NCBI GenBank assembly: GCA_001464375.1
Contig: LNEW01000162.1
Span: 40,289-104,288 of the forward strand
Origin: Rhodospirillales bacterium Ga0074136
Lineage (GTDB): Bacteria > Pseudomonadota > Alphaproteobacteria > Acetobacterales > Acetobacteraceae
DNA: 64,000 nt
Direction: 5' to 3'
Shown here: positions 41,428 to 51,960 of the stretch, in pieces
Numbering within the stretch: position 1 is the first letter of the stretch
Layout of the letters: each line of letters begins with the position of its first letter
Position numbers and translations under genes: made by a program
Notes under the pieces: model-generated
What the model was told of the DNA's origin: nothing
The model's database searches: none
The model's input: the letters and a program-made list of their open reading frames with translations, nothing else

Positions 41428-44400
41428 TCAGGCTTCCTCGACCGGTGCCTTGCCGCCCATCATCCGCTTCGCCCGCTCCCGCATGCCCTGGAACACCACA
41501 TACAGCATCGGGATCACGAAGATGCCGATCACCGCGGCGCCGATCATGCCGCCGAACACCGCGGTGCCCACGGCGCGCCGCGACAGCATGGCCGCGCCGG
41601 ACGCAAACACCAGCGGCACCAGCCCCAGGATGAAGGCGATGGAGGTCATCATCACCGCGCGGAAGCGCAGCCGGGCGCCCATGATCGCGGCGTCGCGTAT
41701 GGACAGGCCTTCCTCGCGCTTCTCCTTGGCGAATTCAACGATCAGGATGCCGTTCTTGGCGGCCAGTGCGATCAGCACCACGAGGCCGATCTGCGCATAG
41801 ATATCCAGCGGCATCCTCGCCACCCACAATGCGCCGAAAGCACTCAAGACACCCACCGCGACGGACAGCAGCACCGGGATCGGAATCACCCAGGACTCGT
41901 ACAGCGCCACCAGGAACAGGTAGGCGAACATCACCGCGAGCGCGAGAATGTAGACCGTCTGCCCTGAGGCGAGCTTCTCCTGGTACGCCGTGCCGGTCCA
42001 TTCAAAGCCGTAGCCCGGCGGCAGGACGCGCGCGGACAGGCCCTCCATCGCCGCCAGCGCATCGCCCGAGGACACGCCGGGCCGCGGTGCGCCGTTGATC
42101 GAGATGGCGCGGTAGTTGTTGTAGCGGAAGATGGTTTGCGGCCCGATGCGCGTCTGAACGTCGGCCACCGCGCGCAGCGGCACCATCTCGCCGCGCGTGT
42201 TGCGCACATGGATGCGCCAGATGCTGTCGATGTCGCGCCGGTCGGCGGCCTCGGCCTGGAGGTTCACCTGCCAGGTGCGGCCGAACAGGTTGAAGTCGTT
42301 CACGTAGAAGCCACCCAGCGTGGCCTGCAGCGTGGCAAACACGTCCGAGATCCGCAGGCCCAGCGCCTGCGCCTTCTCGCGATCCAGGTCGAGGAACAGC
42401 GTCGGGTTGGTCGCGTTGAAGGTGGAGAAGGTTGCCGCCAGCCGCGGGTCCTGGTTGGCCGCCACGATCAGCCCGAGCATCGCCGCGCCGAGTTCCGCCG
42501 GCGGCCGCCCTTCGTAATCCTGCAGGATGTATTCGAAGCCGCCGCCGGTCCCCAGGCCGATGATCGGCGGCAGGTTGAAGGCGAAGACATTCGCGGTGCG
42601 CACTGCCTGGCCAGCGCCGAACACGCGCCCGATCGCCGCCTGCACCGACATCGCTGCATCCGTGCGGTCGGCGAAGGGCTTCAGACGCGCCACCAGGAAG
42701 GCCGAATTGGACTGCGCGCCCCCGTCGATCAGCGAAAAGCCGACGATCGCCAGCGTGCCCTGCACGGATGGGATCGCCTTCAGGATCTCCTCGACCTGGA
42801 CCACCGCTTCTCGCGTTCGGGAGACCGAGGCGCCCTGCGGCAACTGCACCTGCACGAAGAAGGCGCCCTGGTCTTCCTGCGGCAGGAAGCCCGATGGCGT
42901 CACCTTGGACATCTCCCAGATGCCGAAGAAGAAGCCCCCGGTCAGCACGATGGACAGCATGGACACGCGCACCAGGCGCGCGACCGCGCCGGCATAGCGG
43001 TCGCGCACCCAGTCGATACCGCGCAGCCAGCGGCCCATGATGCCCGGCCGGTGCCCGCCGGCATGGGCGTGCGGGCGCAGGAACACCGCGCACAGCGCCG
43101 GCGAGAGGGTCAACGCATTGATCGCGCTGATCACCATGGCGGCGCTGATCGTCACCGCGAACTGGCGGAACAATTCACCCGACAGCCCCGGGATGAAGCC
43201 GATCGGCACGAAGACCGACAGCAGCACCAGCGTGATGGCGATGATCGGCGCGGTGATCTGCGCCATCGCCTTCTTGGTGGCCTCGGCGGGCGTGAGGTGG
43301 GGTTCCTCCTCCATCACGCGCTCGACGTTCTCGACCACCACGATGGCGTCGTCCACCACGATGCCGATCGCCAGCACCATCGCCAGCAGCGAGATGGTGT
43401 TCGCCGAATACCCCAGCGCCAGCAGGATCACGAAGGACCCGATCAGGCTGACCGGCACCGCCACTGTCGGAATGATGGTCGCGCGCATGTTCCCCAGGAA
43501 CAGGAACACCACGATCACCACGAGAATGAAGGCCTCGACCAGCGTCTTGATGACCTCGGTGATCGTGTCGTTCACGAAGTCGGAGGTGTCGAAGAAGACG
43601 CGGTGGTTGACGCCCTCGGGGTAGCGGGTGCGCATGTCGGCCAGCGTGCGGCGGACATTCTCGGCCGCCGTCACGGCATTGGCGCCGGGCTGGAGGTAGA
43701 CGCCGAAGGTCACGGCCGGCTTGCCGTCGAAGCGGCTTTCCGTGTCCATGCTGGCGGCGCCGAGCTCCACGCGCGCCACGTCGCGCACGCGCAGCACCGA
43801 CCCGTCGGGATTGGCACGGATCAGCACATCGCCGAATTCCTCGGGCGTGGAGAGCCGCCCGCGGGTTTCCAGGTTGATCTGGAATTGCTGGTCGTCGGGG
43901 ATCGGCCGCCCACCCAGGCGGCCCACCGGCGCCTGCACGTTCTGCGCCTGGATCGCCGCCACCACGTCCGATGGCGTGAGGTTGAGGCTGATCAGCCGGT
44001 CCACCTCGAACCAGATGCGCATGGAGTAATCCATCGCGCCGAACAGGCTGACCTGGCCCACGCCCTGCACGCGCGCCAGCCGGTCGACAATGTTGATGGT
44101 GGCGTAGTTCGACAGGAAGATCGGCGTATGCGCGCCGCTTTCGGAATACAGGAAGATGAACTGCAGCACCGCGGAGGACTGCTTGCGCACCGTCACACCC
44201 TGGCGCTGCACCTCCTGCGGCAGGCGCGCGAGCGCCGCCTGCACGCGGTTGTTCACATTGACAGTGGCAAGGTCCGGATTGGTGCCGAGCTGGAAGGACA
44301 CATTGAGGCTGTAGGACCCGTCATTGGCGCTGTTGGATCGCATGTAGATCATGCGGTCCACGCCGTTGACCGACGCCTCGATCACCTGCGCCACGGTCTG

Positions 44401-44577
44401 CTCGATGACGGTGGCCGACGCCCCGGGGAAGCGCGTGGTGACCGAGACCTGCGGCGGCACGATGTCCGGCAGCTGGGAGACCGGGATGCGCATCATCGCC
44501 AGCGCGCCGGCCAGCGCGGTGACGATGGCGATGACGATCGCGAAGCGCGGACGGTCGACGAAAACGGCGGAGAGCAC
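41428..44577 (-). CDS. RND multidrug efflux permease (AcrB/HAE1 family)
   Basis: A 1049-residue inner-membrane proton-driven exporter. N-terminal segment [44 protein letters not shown], the acidic pair in [20 protein letters not shown] and the Lys of [22 protein letters not shown] are characteristic of HAE1 transporters. Twelve membrane helices and two large periplasmic loops are implied by the length. The adaptor gene is immediately upstream with 6 bp between. The substrates are probably antibiotics, detergents or other toxic compounds. An outer-membrane TolC-like gene is not in the window. Confidence 0.93.
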   Translation of the reverse strand: MLSAVFVDRPRFAIVIAIVTALAGALAMMRIPVSQLPDIVPPQVSVTTRFPGASATVIEQTVAQVIEASVNGVDRMIYMRSNSANDGSYSLNVSFQLGTNPDLATVNVNNRVQAALARLPQEVQRQGVTVRKQSSAVLQFIFLYSESGAHTPIFLSNYATINIVDRLARVQGVGQVSLFGAMDYSMRIWFEVDRLISLNLTPSDVVAAIQAQNVQAPVGRLGGRPIPDDQQFQINLETRGRLSTPEEFGDVLIRANPDGSVLRVRDVARVELGAASMDTESRFDGKPAVTFGVYLQPGANAVTAAENVRRTLADMRTRYPEGVNHRVFFDTSDFVNDTITEVIKTLVEAFILVVIVVFLFLGNMRATIIPTVAVPVSLIGSFVILLALGYSANTISLLAMVLAIGIVVDDAIVVVENVERVMEEEPHLTPAEATKKAMAQITAPIIAITLVLLSVFVPIGFIPGLSGELFRQFAVTISAAMVISAINALTLSPALCAVFLRPHAHAGGHRPGIMGRWLRGIDWVRDRYAGAVARLVRVSMLSIVLTGGFFFGIWEMSKVTPSGFLPQEDQGAFFVQVQLPQGASVSRTREAVVQVEEILKAIPSVQGTLAIVGFSLIDGGAQSNSAFLVARLKPFADRTDAAMSVQAAIGRVFGAGQAVRTANVFAFNLPPIIGLGTGGGFEYILQDYEGRPPAELGAAMLGLIVAANQDPRLAATFSTFNATNPTLFLDLDREKAQALGLRISDVFATLQATLGGFYVNDFNLFGRTWQVNLQAEAADRRDIDSIWRIHVRNTRGEMVPLRAVADVQTRIGPQTIFRYNNYRAISINGAPRPGVSSGDALAAMEGLSARVLPPGYGFEWTGTAYQEKLASGQTVYILALAVMFAYLFLVALYESWVIPIPVLLSVAVGVLSAFGALWVARMPLDIYAQIGLVVLIALAAKNGILIVEFAKEKREEGLSIRDAAIMGARLRFRAVMMTSIAFILGLVPLVFASGAAMLSRRAVGTAVFGGMIGAAVIGIFVIPMLYVVFQGMRERAKRMMGGKAPVEEA

Positions 44578-44583
44578 GCGCGT

Positions 44584-45762
44584 TCAGCCCCGGCTCGGGG
44601 GCTGCGGCGTCGGGCGTGGCGGTGGCGGGGCCTCGACCGGCGCGGGATTGACCGGCTGGCCGGGGCGCACGCGCTGGAGGCCCTCGACGACCACGGTCTC
44701 GCCGCCCTGCAGCCCGCCCTCGATCACGGCGCGTTCCGGCGTGGATCGGCCGAGCGTCACGTTGCGGCGCGTCGCGACATTGCCCTCGCCCACCACGAAG
44801 ACGAAGGCGCCCTGCTGGTCCTGCAGCACGGCGGCGCGCGGCAGGGTGATGGCCATGATCGGCTCGGCACCCTCGACCGTGACGCTGACGAACTGCCCGT
44901 CCACCAGTTCGCGCGGGGCGACGCTGGAAGCCTGGCCGTCCACCTGGCGGATCGGGTTGGGGATCAGCGCGCGCACCAGGATGGTGTCGGTGTTGCGGTC
45001 GATCTGGTTGTCGACGAAGTCGATCCGCCCGGATTCGGGATACAGTCGCCCGTCGGTGGTACGGATACGCACCAGCACCGCCGCCGGCCCGCCGCGCCCT
45101 TCGAAGCGGTTGCGCAGCTCAAGCGCCGTGCGCTGGCTGACCGCGAAGGCCACGCGCATGGGGTCCTGGCTGACGATGGTCGACAGCGTGCCGGCATCCG
45201 GCCCCACCACATTGCCCACGGCCAGTACCGACCGCCCGATCTGGCCGGCGATCGGCGCCGTGATCTCGGTGTAGCCGAGGTTGATCTGCGCCACGCGCAC
45301 CGCTGCCTCGGCCGCCAGCACATTGGCCGACGCGGTGCGTTCCAGTGCCTGCGCGTTGTCGAGCGCCACCTGCGTGCCGGTGCCGGTCTGCCGCAATTCG
45401 CGGGCGCGGGCCAGTGCGACCCGGGTATTCTCGAGCGTGGCGCTGGCGCCGGCGCGGTTGGCCTCGGCCTGCTCGACCTGCGCCTGGAAGGGCGCGCGTT
45501 CGAGCCGGTAGAGCACCTCGCCCTCGGTCACGTCGCTGCCCTCGCGGAACAGGCGTTCCTGCAGGAAGCCGGTGACGCGGGCGCGAATGTTGACACGGTC
45601 GGTCGCCTCGACCCGGCCGACGAATTCGATGGTCTCGGTGATCGGGCGGCGTTCGGCCACCTGTACGCCCACCGCCGGCGGGCCCTGCGGGCCGAACTGG
45701 GCGGCGGCGGGAAGGGTGGCGGCCAGCAGCAGCGCGACGGCGCCGGCCAGGGATCGCAGCAT
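44584..45762 (-). CDS. RND efflux periplasmic adaptor (AcrA/MexA type)
   Basis: A membrane-fusion protein linking the permease to an outer-membrane channel. The signal peptide MLRSLAGAVALLLAATLPAAAQ precedes ERRPITETIEFVGRVEATDRVNIRARVTGFLQERLFREG. The coiled-coil hairpin region (ALARARELRQTGTGTQVALDNAQALE), lipoyl-like motif ITAPIAGQIGRSVLAVGNVVG and the C-terminal beta-barrel region are clear. The length is 392 residues. Starts at 45777 and 45813 are possible; 45762 gives the cleanest signal peptide. It heads the two-gene efflux operon. Confidence 0.9.
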   Translation of the reverse strand: MLRSLAGAVALLLAATLPAAAQFGPQGPPAVGVQVAERRPITETIEFVGRVEATDRVNIRARVTGFLQERLFREGSDVTEGEVLYRLERAPFQAQVEQAEANRAGASATLENTRVALARARELRQTGTGTQVALDNAQALERTASANVLAAEAAVRVAQINLGYTEITAPIAGQIGRSVLAVGNVVGPDAGTLSTIVSQDPMRVAFAVSQRTALELRNRFEGRGGPAAVLVRIRTTDGRLYPESGRIDFVDNQIDRNTDTILVRALIPNPIRQVDGQASSVAPRELVDGQFVSVTVEGAEPIMAITLPRAAVLQDQQGAFVFVVGEGNVATRRNVTLGRSTPERAVIEGGLQGGETVVVEGLQRVRPGQPVNPAPVEAPPPPRPTPQPPSRG

Positions 45763-45859
45763 GGTGTCCGGGATCATCCAGGGGTCATGTCGCGTTGCAG
45801 CATGCCGCGTCAAGCCACGTTACGCAGAACTATAGGCGCGGCTGCCGCCGGGCATCGCC

Positions 45860-46693
45860 TCAGTGTGCGACGAACACCGGACAAGGGGCGGCATGCAACA
45901 GGCGCCTGGTGGCCGAACCGGTAAACAGGGTGCGCAGCCCGGTCGTCTCGAAGGACCCCATCACCAGCAGGCGGGCGGGCATGGCGGCAGCCTCGGTCAG
46001 CAGGGCATCGACAGGGCGCGCGCCGTCCAGCGCCAGCGACTGCGCGGCCACGCCATGGGCGCGCAGGTAGCCGGCGGCTTCCTCGGCCAGGCGCGTGGCC
46101 TCGGCTCGCGTCTCGGCAACCGAGAGCACCGTCACCGGCAGCTCGCCCGCCAGGCCCAGCAGGGCGAACAGCTGGATCGCGCGCATCGCCGGGATGGACC
46201 CGTCATAGCCGACCAGAACGCCGCCCGCCTCGACCGGCGGGCCGGGCGGCACAACCAGCAGCGGGCGTGCGCCGTCATGCAGCAGGGCCTCGATCACCGG
46301 CGCCAGGCCGTCCGGGCATTCCTCGAGGCCAAGGGTCGAGTCGCGGCCGATCACGATCAGGTCGTGCGCGGCACCGGCGGCGAGCAGGGCGGGTTCCGGC
46401 GCGTCGGTCAGGCGCAGGCGGGTGAAGGCGGTATCGCCGGCGGCGGCCGTGCAGGCGGCGAAAGCGGCCTCGGCTTCCTCCTCGGCGCGTTTCGCGCGGG
46501 CGGCGTCGCGGCGTTCCTTGAAGGCGGCGGCGCCGGCGGGCACGGCCTCATGCGCGTCACGCACATGCGGCCAGTCGAGCACGGTGGCGGCGGTCAGCGC
46601 CGCGCCGGTGCGGTGCGCGAGGTCGATCGCGAAGTCGCGCGCACGCTGCGCGCCATCGGTGTCGTCCAGGGCGACCAGGATGCTGCGGATCAT
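45860..46693 (-). CDS. Universal stress protein with two UspA domains
   Basis: A 277-residue cytosolic protein with two tandem UspA domains. The first begins MIRSILVALDDTDGAQRA and the second near GGVLVGYDGSIPAMRAIQ. The second has an ATP-site-like segment, RLLVMGSFETTGLRTLFTGSATRRLL. Double-domain Usp proteins are thought to help survival in starvation or oxidative stress. It stands alone between the efflux operon and the phn-like genes. Its start codon ATG 46693 gives the typical family N-terminus. Confidence 0.9.
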   Translation of the reverse strand: MIRSILVALDDTDGAQRARDFAIDLAHRTGAALTAATVLDWPHVRDAHEAVPAGAAAFKERRDAARAKRAEEEAEAAFAACTAAAGDTAFTRLRLTDAPEPALLAAGAAHDLIVIGRDSTLGLEECPDGLAPVIEALLHDGARPLLVVPPGPPVEAGGVLVGYDGSIPAMRAIQLFALLGLAGELPVTVLSVAETRAEATRLAEEAAGYLRAHGVAAQSLALDGARPVDALLTEAAAMPARLLVMGSFETTGLRTLFTGSATRRLLHAAPCPVFVAH

Positions 46694-46729
46694 GCTGCCA
46701 TTTTGGACGGTTTTCCCGGCGGGCGGAAG

Positions 46730-47497
46730 TCAGGGGCGGATCAGGCGCAGCCGGATGGTACGGCTCGCCAGGTCGATGGCCGCGACCATCGCCAGGATCA
46801 TCAGCACGATGAAGGCCGCCTCGTCCCAGTTGTTGATACGGATGCGGTCGGACAGCGCGAGGCCGATCCCGCCCGCGCCGACGATGCCGAGCACGGTGGA
46901 CGACCGCGCATTCGATTCCAGGGTGTAGAGTACCTGCGCCAGCATGACCGGCGCCACCTGCGGCAGCAGCCCGATCCGCACCGCCAGCAACCGGCCCGCG
47001 CCGGCCGCGCGCACGGCGTCCACCTGGCGGCGGTCGGCGCCTTCCAGCGCCTCGCTGAACAGCTTCGCGAGCGTGCCCACGTCGGGCACGGCCAGCGCCA
47101 GGATGCCGGCGAAGGGCCCCATGCCGACCGCCGAGACGAAGATGAGCGCCCAGATCAGCGTGTCGATGCCGCGCAGCCCGTCATAGATGCGCCGCACCGA
47201 AAACCGCAGCAGTGCGCTGCCGACCACGTTGCCCGCGCCCAGCAGCGCCAGGGGCAGCGCCGCCAGGACCGCGAACACGGTGCCCAGGAACGCCATCGCC
47301 AGGCTTTCCGCCAGCCCGTGCAGCAGTTCGACAAAGGCCCCGCCCGGCGAGGGCGGCCACATCAGCGCAACCAGCCAGCCGAGCCGCGACAGCCCGGCCC
47401 AAATGCGTTCGGGTGAGGCATCGATGCGCCATAGCCCGGCCACCAGCAGCACGAAGCCGAGGCCGAAGATCAGCGGCGTGGTGCCAATCCGTCTCAT
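46730..47497 (-). CDS. phnE: Phosphonate-type ABC transporter permease PhnE (second copy)
   Basis: A 255-residue inner-membrane permease with the binding-protein-dependent transport motif VRAAGAGRLLAVRIGLLPQVAPVMLAQVLYTLE followed by SSTVLGIVGAGGIGLALSDRIRINNWDEA. These match PhnE-type phosphonate or phosphite permeases. The start at 47497 overlaps the first phnE by 4 bp. Two phnE copies in tandem are common in such operons and may form a heterodimer. Confidence 0.85.
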   Translation of the reverse strand: MRRIGTTPLIFGLGFVLLVAGLWRIDASPERIWAGLSRLGWLVALMWPPSPGGAFVELLHGLAESLAMAFLGTVFAVLAALPLALLGAGNVVGSALLRFSVRRIYDGLRGIDTLIWALIFVSAVGMGPFAGILALAVPDVGTLAKLFSEALEGADRRQVDAVRAAGAGRLLAVRIGLLPQVAPVMLAQVLYTLESNARSSTVLGIVGAGGIGLALSDRIRINNWDEAAFIVLMILAMVAAIDLASRTIRLRLIRP

Positions 47498-48357
47498 GCC
47501 AGGCGCGCCCCGAGTACACGCGCGCGCAGGCGCCCGCACAGCAGATCGATGGCGGCGACCGTCAGCAGGATCAGCACCAGGATCGCGGAGATGTCCTGGT
47601 ATTCGAACTGCCGCACCGCGAGGTACAATTCCTCCCCGATGCCGCCGGCGCCGACGATGCCGAGCACGCTGGCTTCCCGCACATTGATCTCGAAGCGCAG
47701 CAGCCCATAGGACAGCACGCCCGGCAGCGACTGCGGCAGCACGCCGAAGCGCATCTGCGCGGCCCAGGACCCGCCGGCGGCGCGCACGCCATCGACCGGG
47801 CCAAGGGCGACATTCTCGTGTTCCTCGGCGAACAGCTTGCCCAGCGCGCCGGCGGTATGCACGGCGATCGCCAGCACGCCGGCGAAGGCCCCGAGCCCGA
47901 AGGCGTAGACGAAGATCAGCGCGAGCACGAGCGTGGGGACCGTGCGCATGAATTCCAGCACGCGCCGCACGCCCTGCACGACAGGTCCGGGAGCCAGTGT
48001 CGCCGCCGCCGGAAACGACAGCAGCAGCGCGACGCCGCCGCCCAGCACCGTGCCGACATAGGCCATCAGCAGCGTATCGCCGAGCAGCGCGACCCAGTCC
48101 CCGAAGCCCCACATCCAGTAGGCGATGTCGGCGCCCGCGGTGGCCCAGGCGATGTCGGGCAGCGTGCGGTGGACGTAGTCCCAGGCCAGCGGCAGGCCGC
48201 GCACCAGGCGCGTGACGCTGACCTCCCCGATCCAGGCCGCAGCCAGCACCGCGGCGAGGAAGGCGCAGGTGCCGAGCGCGAACCGCCACCGTTGCCGCGA
48301 TCGCGCCGCGCGCCAGCGCCCCTCCACCGCGAGGACGGCGCCGGCGGTCCCGCTCAC
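47494..48357 (-). CDS. phnE: Phosphonate-type ABC transporter permease PhnE (first copy)
   Basis: A 287-residue permease with RRVLEFMRTVPTLVLALIFVYAFGLGAFAGVLAIAVHTAGAL and the EAA-like loop VDGVRAAGGSWAAQMRFGVLPQSLPGV. The segment EASVLGIVGAGGIGEELYLAVRQFEYQD is the same type as in its neighbour. Its start overlaps the binding protein stop, so the three genes form one translation-coupled operon. Confidence 0.85.
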   Translation of the reverse strand: MSGTAGAVLAVEGRWRAARSRQRWRFALGTCAFLAAVLAAAWIGEVSVTRLVRGLPLAWDYVHRTLPDIAWATAGADIAYWMWGFGDWVALLGDTLLMAYVGTVLGGGVALLLSFPAAATLAPGPVVQGVRRVLEFMRTVPTLVLALIFVYAFGLGAFAGVLAIAVHTAGALGKLFAEEHENVALGPVDGVRAAGGSWAAQMRFGVLPQSLPGVLSYGLLRFEINVREASVLGIVGAGGIGEELYLAVRQFEYQDISAILVLILLTVAAIDLLCGRLRARVLGARLA

Positions 48358-49265
48358 GAGCGCCGTTCGCGGCGCCGCTGCGCGTTCTCCTCGAGGATGG
48401 CCATGATGTCGAGGTAGTCCTCGTGCCGCGCGGGCGCCAGGCCGCGGGCGCTGGACGACATCTCGCGGAAGGCCTGCGGATCGCGTTCCGGCATGGCGGC
48501 GAAGGCCGCGGTGACGTCGCGGCGGAAGGCCTCCGGGAGGTCCATGCGGATCACGATCGGGCTGTTCGGGATCAGCGGCGAACGCCAGATCACGCGCACG
48601 GAATTGGCCGGGATCATGCCCTTCTCGACCATGCGCTGGAACGTGTTCCGGTTCTCGTTGGAATAGGCGACGACGGTCGCGTCGTAGGTGCCGTTGATCA
48701 CCGCGACCACGCCCTGTTCGTGGCTGCCGGTGAAGCCGGTGCGTGAGAAATAGGTCGCCGGGTCCATCCCCTGGCGACGCAGGAACCAGCCCGGCACCTG
48801 GAAGCCGGAGGTCGAATTCGGGTCGCTGAAACCAAGCGTCTTGCCGCGCAGATCCTCCAGCCCCTGCAACGGGCTATCGGCCTTCACGATCATCACCGAG
48901 TGGTAGCCATCGAGCCCGGCATTGTCGACATAGCGGAAGATCGGCGCGACCCGGTCGCCCATGACGCGGCGCGCCAGCCCGTAGGAGGCCGGGCCGAGAT
49001 AGGCGAGCTCCGAATGGCCCGAGCGCATCGCCTCGACCACCGCGGCGTAGTCGGAGCCGCGAAACACACGGAAGGGCACGCCGAGCGACTGCGCCATGTA
49101 GCCCGACAGGCCCTGCAGGCGGGCGATGGCATCGCGTTCGTTCTCGACCGAGATCATGCCGTAGCGGACCTCGCGCAGGCTGGCGCGCCAGTCGGCCTGG
49201 GCGGCGGCGGCGCGCGGCAGCAGGCCGATCGCGGGCAGGGCAAGGGCGGTACGGCGAAGGATCAT
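48354..49265 (-). CDS. phnD: PhnD-like phosphonate/phosphite-type periplasmic binding protein
   Basis: A 303-residue exported binding protein. The signal peptide MILRRTALALPAIGLLPRAAAA is followed by EVRYGMISVENERDAIARLQGLSGYM and YLGPASYGLAR, then the ligand-site-like segment SDPNSTSGFQVPGWFLRR and the C-terminal RSPLIPNSPIVIRMDLPE. This is the PhnD/phosphate-phosphite-phosphonate binding family. The start at 49265 gives a proper signal peptide; the open frame extends upstream. The ATPase gene phnC, usually first in such operons, is absent here. Confidence 0.85.
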   Translation of the reverse strand: MILRRTALALPAIGLLPRAAAAQADWRASLREVRYGMISVENERDAIARLQGLSGYMAQSLGVPFRVFRGSDYAAVVEAMRSGHSELAYLGPASYGLARRVMGDRVAPIFRYVDNAGLDGYHSVMIVKADSPLQGLEDLRGKTLGFSDPNSTSGFQVPGWFLRRQGMDPATYFSRTGFTGSHEQGVVAVINGTYDATVVAYSNENRNTFQRMVEKGMIPANSVRVIWRSPLIPNSPIVIRMDLPEAFRRDVTAAFAAMPERDPQAFREMSSSARGLAPARHEDYLDIMAILEENAQRRRERRS

Positions 49266-49386
49266 GGGTGGCTCCCGGTCACTGACGGGCAGCGGGTGCC
49301 ATGGCGTCTGCGATACCGGGATGACGGACCGATGAAGAACCCGTGACGTCGCGCGCCGGGCGCGGACAGGCCACGCGCCTATCCGG

Positions 49387-50568
49387 TCATCGCGGCCCGG
49401 GCAGGCGCAGGAAGGCAAGGGTGCAGCCCACCAGCGCCACCGCGAAGACCAGTAGCGCCGCGCCGATTCCCCCCGCCGCGGCCGCAGCGCCGGATGCCGC
49501 CTGCAACACCGCGGCGCCGCCGAAGAAGGATATGTTCATCGCCGACAACGCGCGCCCCACGCGTTCGGGCGGCACCGCCGCGCGCACCAGCGCGAAACAG
49601 ATCACCTGCAACGAGATCAGAAGCCCGAAGCCCGCCAGCAGCAGCGCATCCGCCGTCACGCCCCAGCCGAGCGCGCCGCCCAGCACCATCAATGCGATCA
49701 TCGCCGCGCCGCCCAGATGCCCCGCCACCAGAAGGCTGCGCCGATGCGCCTGGAAACGGCGTTCCAGCAGCCCCGCCACCGCCGGCCCGATGATCAGCGC
49801 GATGGTGCAGGCCAGCAGGACATGGCCGGCCTCGATGCGCGGCAGGCCCTTCACCTCCATCAGCCAAGGCCCGCCCCACAACCCGCGCACGCCCAGCACC
49901 GCAGCGAAGGACGCGAAGGCGATCACCACCGGCCCGCGGATCTCGCGCGACAGCGCCAAGGTGATGACGTCGCGCGCATCCTCGGCCATCGAACGTCGCG
50001 CCTGCATCGGTGCCGCGCGTTCGCGCACGATGGCCGCGACCGCCACCGCGGCGCCCACCGCCAGCAGCGCGCAGGCCACATACCCGGCACGCCAGCCCGC
50101 GTTGTCCACCAGGAGTGCGAGGGGGCTGGCGGACAGCAGCATCCCGGTATTGCCGAAGGCCTGGATCACCCCACCCCACAGGCCGAACTTCTGCGGCGGC
50201 AGGTTCTTGGCCGCATAGGTGATGGGGCACATCAGCATCCCCGAACACCCGACGCCGAGCACCATCTGGGCCGCCAGCATCGACCACGGCCCGGTCGCCA
50301 CCGCCGCCAGCAGCGACCCCACCGCGGCAATGGACAGCAGCGCCAGCGCCGTGCGCTTCACGCCATAGCGGTCGAGTGCCACGCCCACCGGCAGCATGGC
50401 CAGCGCAAAGGCCGCCGGAAACGCGCCGGTCAGCGCCCCGAGCCCCTCCGCACTGAGCCCAAGGTCGCGTTGCAGAACATCGGCCGCCATGGCCGGCACC
50501 GTGCGCACCGCGTTGGAGAAGACATGACCGAGCGCCAGCGCGAGGACGGACAGCCCGAGCAGATCCAA
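49387..50568 (-). CDS. MFS transporter
   Basis: A 393-residue permease with twelve likely helices. MFS signs are AFALAMLPVGVALDRYGVKRTALALLS (loop 2-3 A-motif), GVGCSGMLMCPITYAAKNLPP and the central loop REIRGPVVIAFASF. It is the last gene of an operon that also holds the GlcD-like flavoprotein (gap 4 bp) and the amidinotransferase-like gene. The substrate might be the metabolite handled by those enzymes. Confidence 0.85.
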   Translation of the reverse strand: MDLLGLSVLALALGHVFSNAVRTVPAMAADVLQRDLGLSAEGLGALTGAFPAAFALAMLPVGVALDRYGVKRTALALLSIAAVGSLLAAVATGPWSMLAAQMVLGVGCSGMLMCPITYAAKNLPPQKFGLWGGVIQAFGNTGMLLSASPLALLVDNAGWRAGYVACALLAVGAAVAVAAIVRERAAPMQARRSMAEDARDVITLALSREIRGPVVIAFASFAAVLGVRGLWGGPWLMEVKGLPRIEAGHVLLACTIALIIGPAVAGLLERRFQAHRRSLLVAGHLGGAAMIALMVLGGALGWGVTADALLLAGFGLLISLQVICFALVRAAVPPERVGRALSAMNISFFGGAAVLQAASGAAAAAGGIGAALLVFAVALVGCTLAFLRLPGPR

Positions 50569-50572
50569 CGCG

Positions 50573-51955
50573 TCAGTTCCTGAACATCTTGCCGGGATTC
50601 ATGATGCCGCGCGGGTCGAGCGCGACCTTCACGCTGCGCATCACCGCCAGCGCCTCCGGCCCGTGCTCCTGCTCGAGGAATTCGCGCTTGCCCATGCCGA
50701 TGCCATGCTCTCCGGAACAGGTGCCGCCCAGCGCCAGCCCCTGCGCCACGATGGCGCGATCCAGCGCCCAGGCGCGTTCCAGGCCTTCCTGGTCGCCGTC
50801 GGGGAACAGGATCAGGCAGTGGAAATTGCCATCGCCGACATGGCCCACGATGCACGACGTCAGGCCCGAGGCCAGCGCCGTCGCCTTCGCCTGCACCACG
50901 GCTTCCGCCAGGCGCGAGATCGGTACGCAGACATCGGTGGTGATGCCGCGATGCGCCGGCTTCAGCGCCACCGCCGCCCAGTACGCATCGTGCCGCGCCT
51001 GCCACAGGCGGTTGCGCGCCTGCGCATCCGTCGCCCAGGTGAAGCCCTGCGCTCCAAGGTCGCCGGCGATGGCCTCGACCGCTTCCGCCTGTTCCTTCAC
51101 CGATGCATCGGTGCCGTGGAATTCCAGGAACAGCGTGGTCAGCGGCGCGAAGCCCTCCAGCTTCGAATAGCGGATGCAGGCCTCCATCTGGTCTTCATCG
51201 AGCAGCTCGATGCGCGCGACGGGAATGCCGGCCTGCATGACGGTGATGACGGTCTCGACCGCCGCTGCCAGGGTGGGGAACTGGCACACCGCGGCGCTCA
51301 TCGCCTCCGGAATGCCATGCAGGCGCAGGCGGACCTTGGTGATGACGCCGAGCGTGCCCTCGGACCCGATGAACAGCCTGGTCAGGTCGTAGCCGTTCGA
51401 CGCCTTGCGCGTGCGCCCGCCGGTCTCGATCACGCGGCCATCGGCCAGCACCACCTCCAGCCCCAGTACATTCTCGCGGATCGTGCCGTAGCGCACCGCG
51501 TTGGTGCCGGACGCGCGCGTCGCGCACATGCCGCCGATGGTCGCATGGCTGCCGGGATCGACCGGGAAGAACAGTCCCTTGTCGCGCAGGAAGGCGTTGA
51601 GCTCCTGCCGCGTCACGCCGGGCTCGATGAGGACGTCCATGTCCTCCTCGTTGAGTTCCAGCACCGCCTTCATGCGCGACAGGTCGAGCGACACGCCCGC
51701 GCGCACCGGGTTCACATGGCCTTCCAGCGAGGTGCCGGCGCCGAAGGGCGTCACCGCCACGCCATGCTGGTGGCACAGGGCCAGAATGCGGCTGACTTCC
51801 TCCGTCGTCTCCACGAAGGCGACGGCGTCGGGCAGGGTCGGGGTGGTGGTGTCCTCGCCGCGGGAATGCTGTTCGCGCACGGCGCGGTTCACGCTGATGC
51901 GGTCGCCAAGGAAGGCGCGCGCGGCGGCGATGACGGTCTCGGCCGGGGTGGTCAT
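50573..51955 (-). CDS. FAD-binding oxidoreductase (GlcD / D-lactate dehydrogenase type)
   Basis: A 460-residue flavoprotein that oxidises a 2-hydroxy acid such as D-lactate, glycolate or D-2-hydroxyglutarate. The N-terminal PCMH FAD domain shows GVAVTPFGAGTSLEGHVNPV, PVDPGSHATIGGMCATRASG and EGTLGVITKVRLRLHG. The C-terminal substrate domain has FHCLILFPDGDQEGLERAW and the conserved GGTCSGEHGIGMGKREFL, including the metal-site His. GGGAGGAG lies before the start at 51955. It sits between an amidinotransferase-like gene and an MFS permease. Confidence 0.9.
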   Translation of the reverse strand: MTTPAETVIAAARAFLGDRISVNRAVREQHSRGEDTTTPTLPDAVAFVETTEEVSRILALCHQHGVAVTPFGAGTSLEGHVNPVRAGVSLDLSRMKAVLELNEEDMDVLIEPGVTRQELNAFLRDKGLFFPVDPGSHATIGGMCATRASGTNAVRYGTIRENVLGLEVVLADGRVIETGGRTRKASNGYDLTRLFIGSEGTLGVITKVRLRLHGIPEAMSAAVCQFPTLAAAVETVITVMQAGIPVARIELLDEDQMEACIRYSKLEGFAPLTTLFLEFHGTDASVKEQAEAVEAIAGDLGAQGFTWATDAQARNRLWQARHDAYWAAVALKPAHRGITTDVCVPISRLAEAVVQAKATALASGLTSCIVGHVGDGNFHCLILFPDGDQEGLERAWALDRAIVAQGLALGGTCSGEHGIGMGKREFLEQEHGPEALAVMRSVKVALDPRGIMNPGKMFRN

Positions 51956-51960
51956 GGTGG

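Noticed and set aside
42136..45924. A plus-strand open frame of over 1200 codons
   Set aside because: It is the shadow of the RND permease and adaptor genes. Composition is Arg/Asp/His-rich and has no recognisable motifs.
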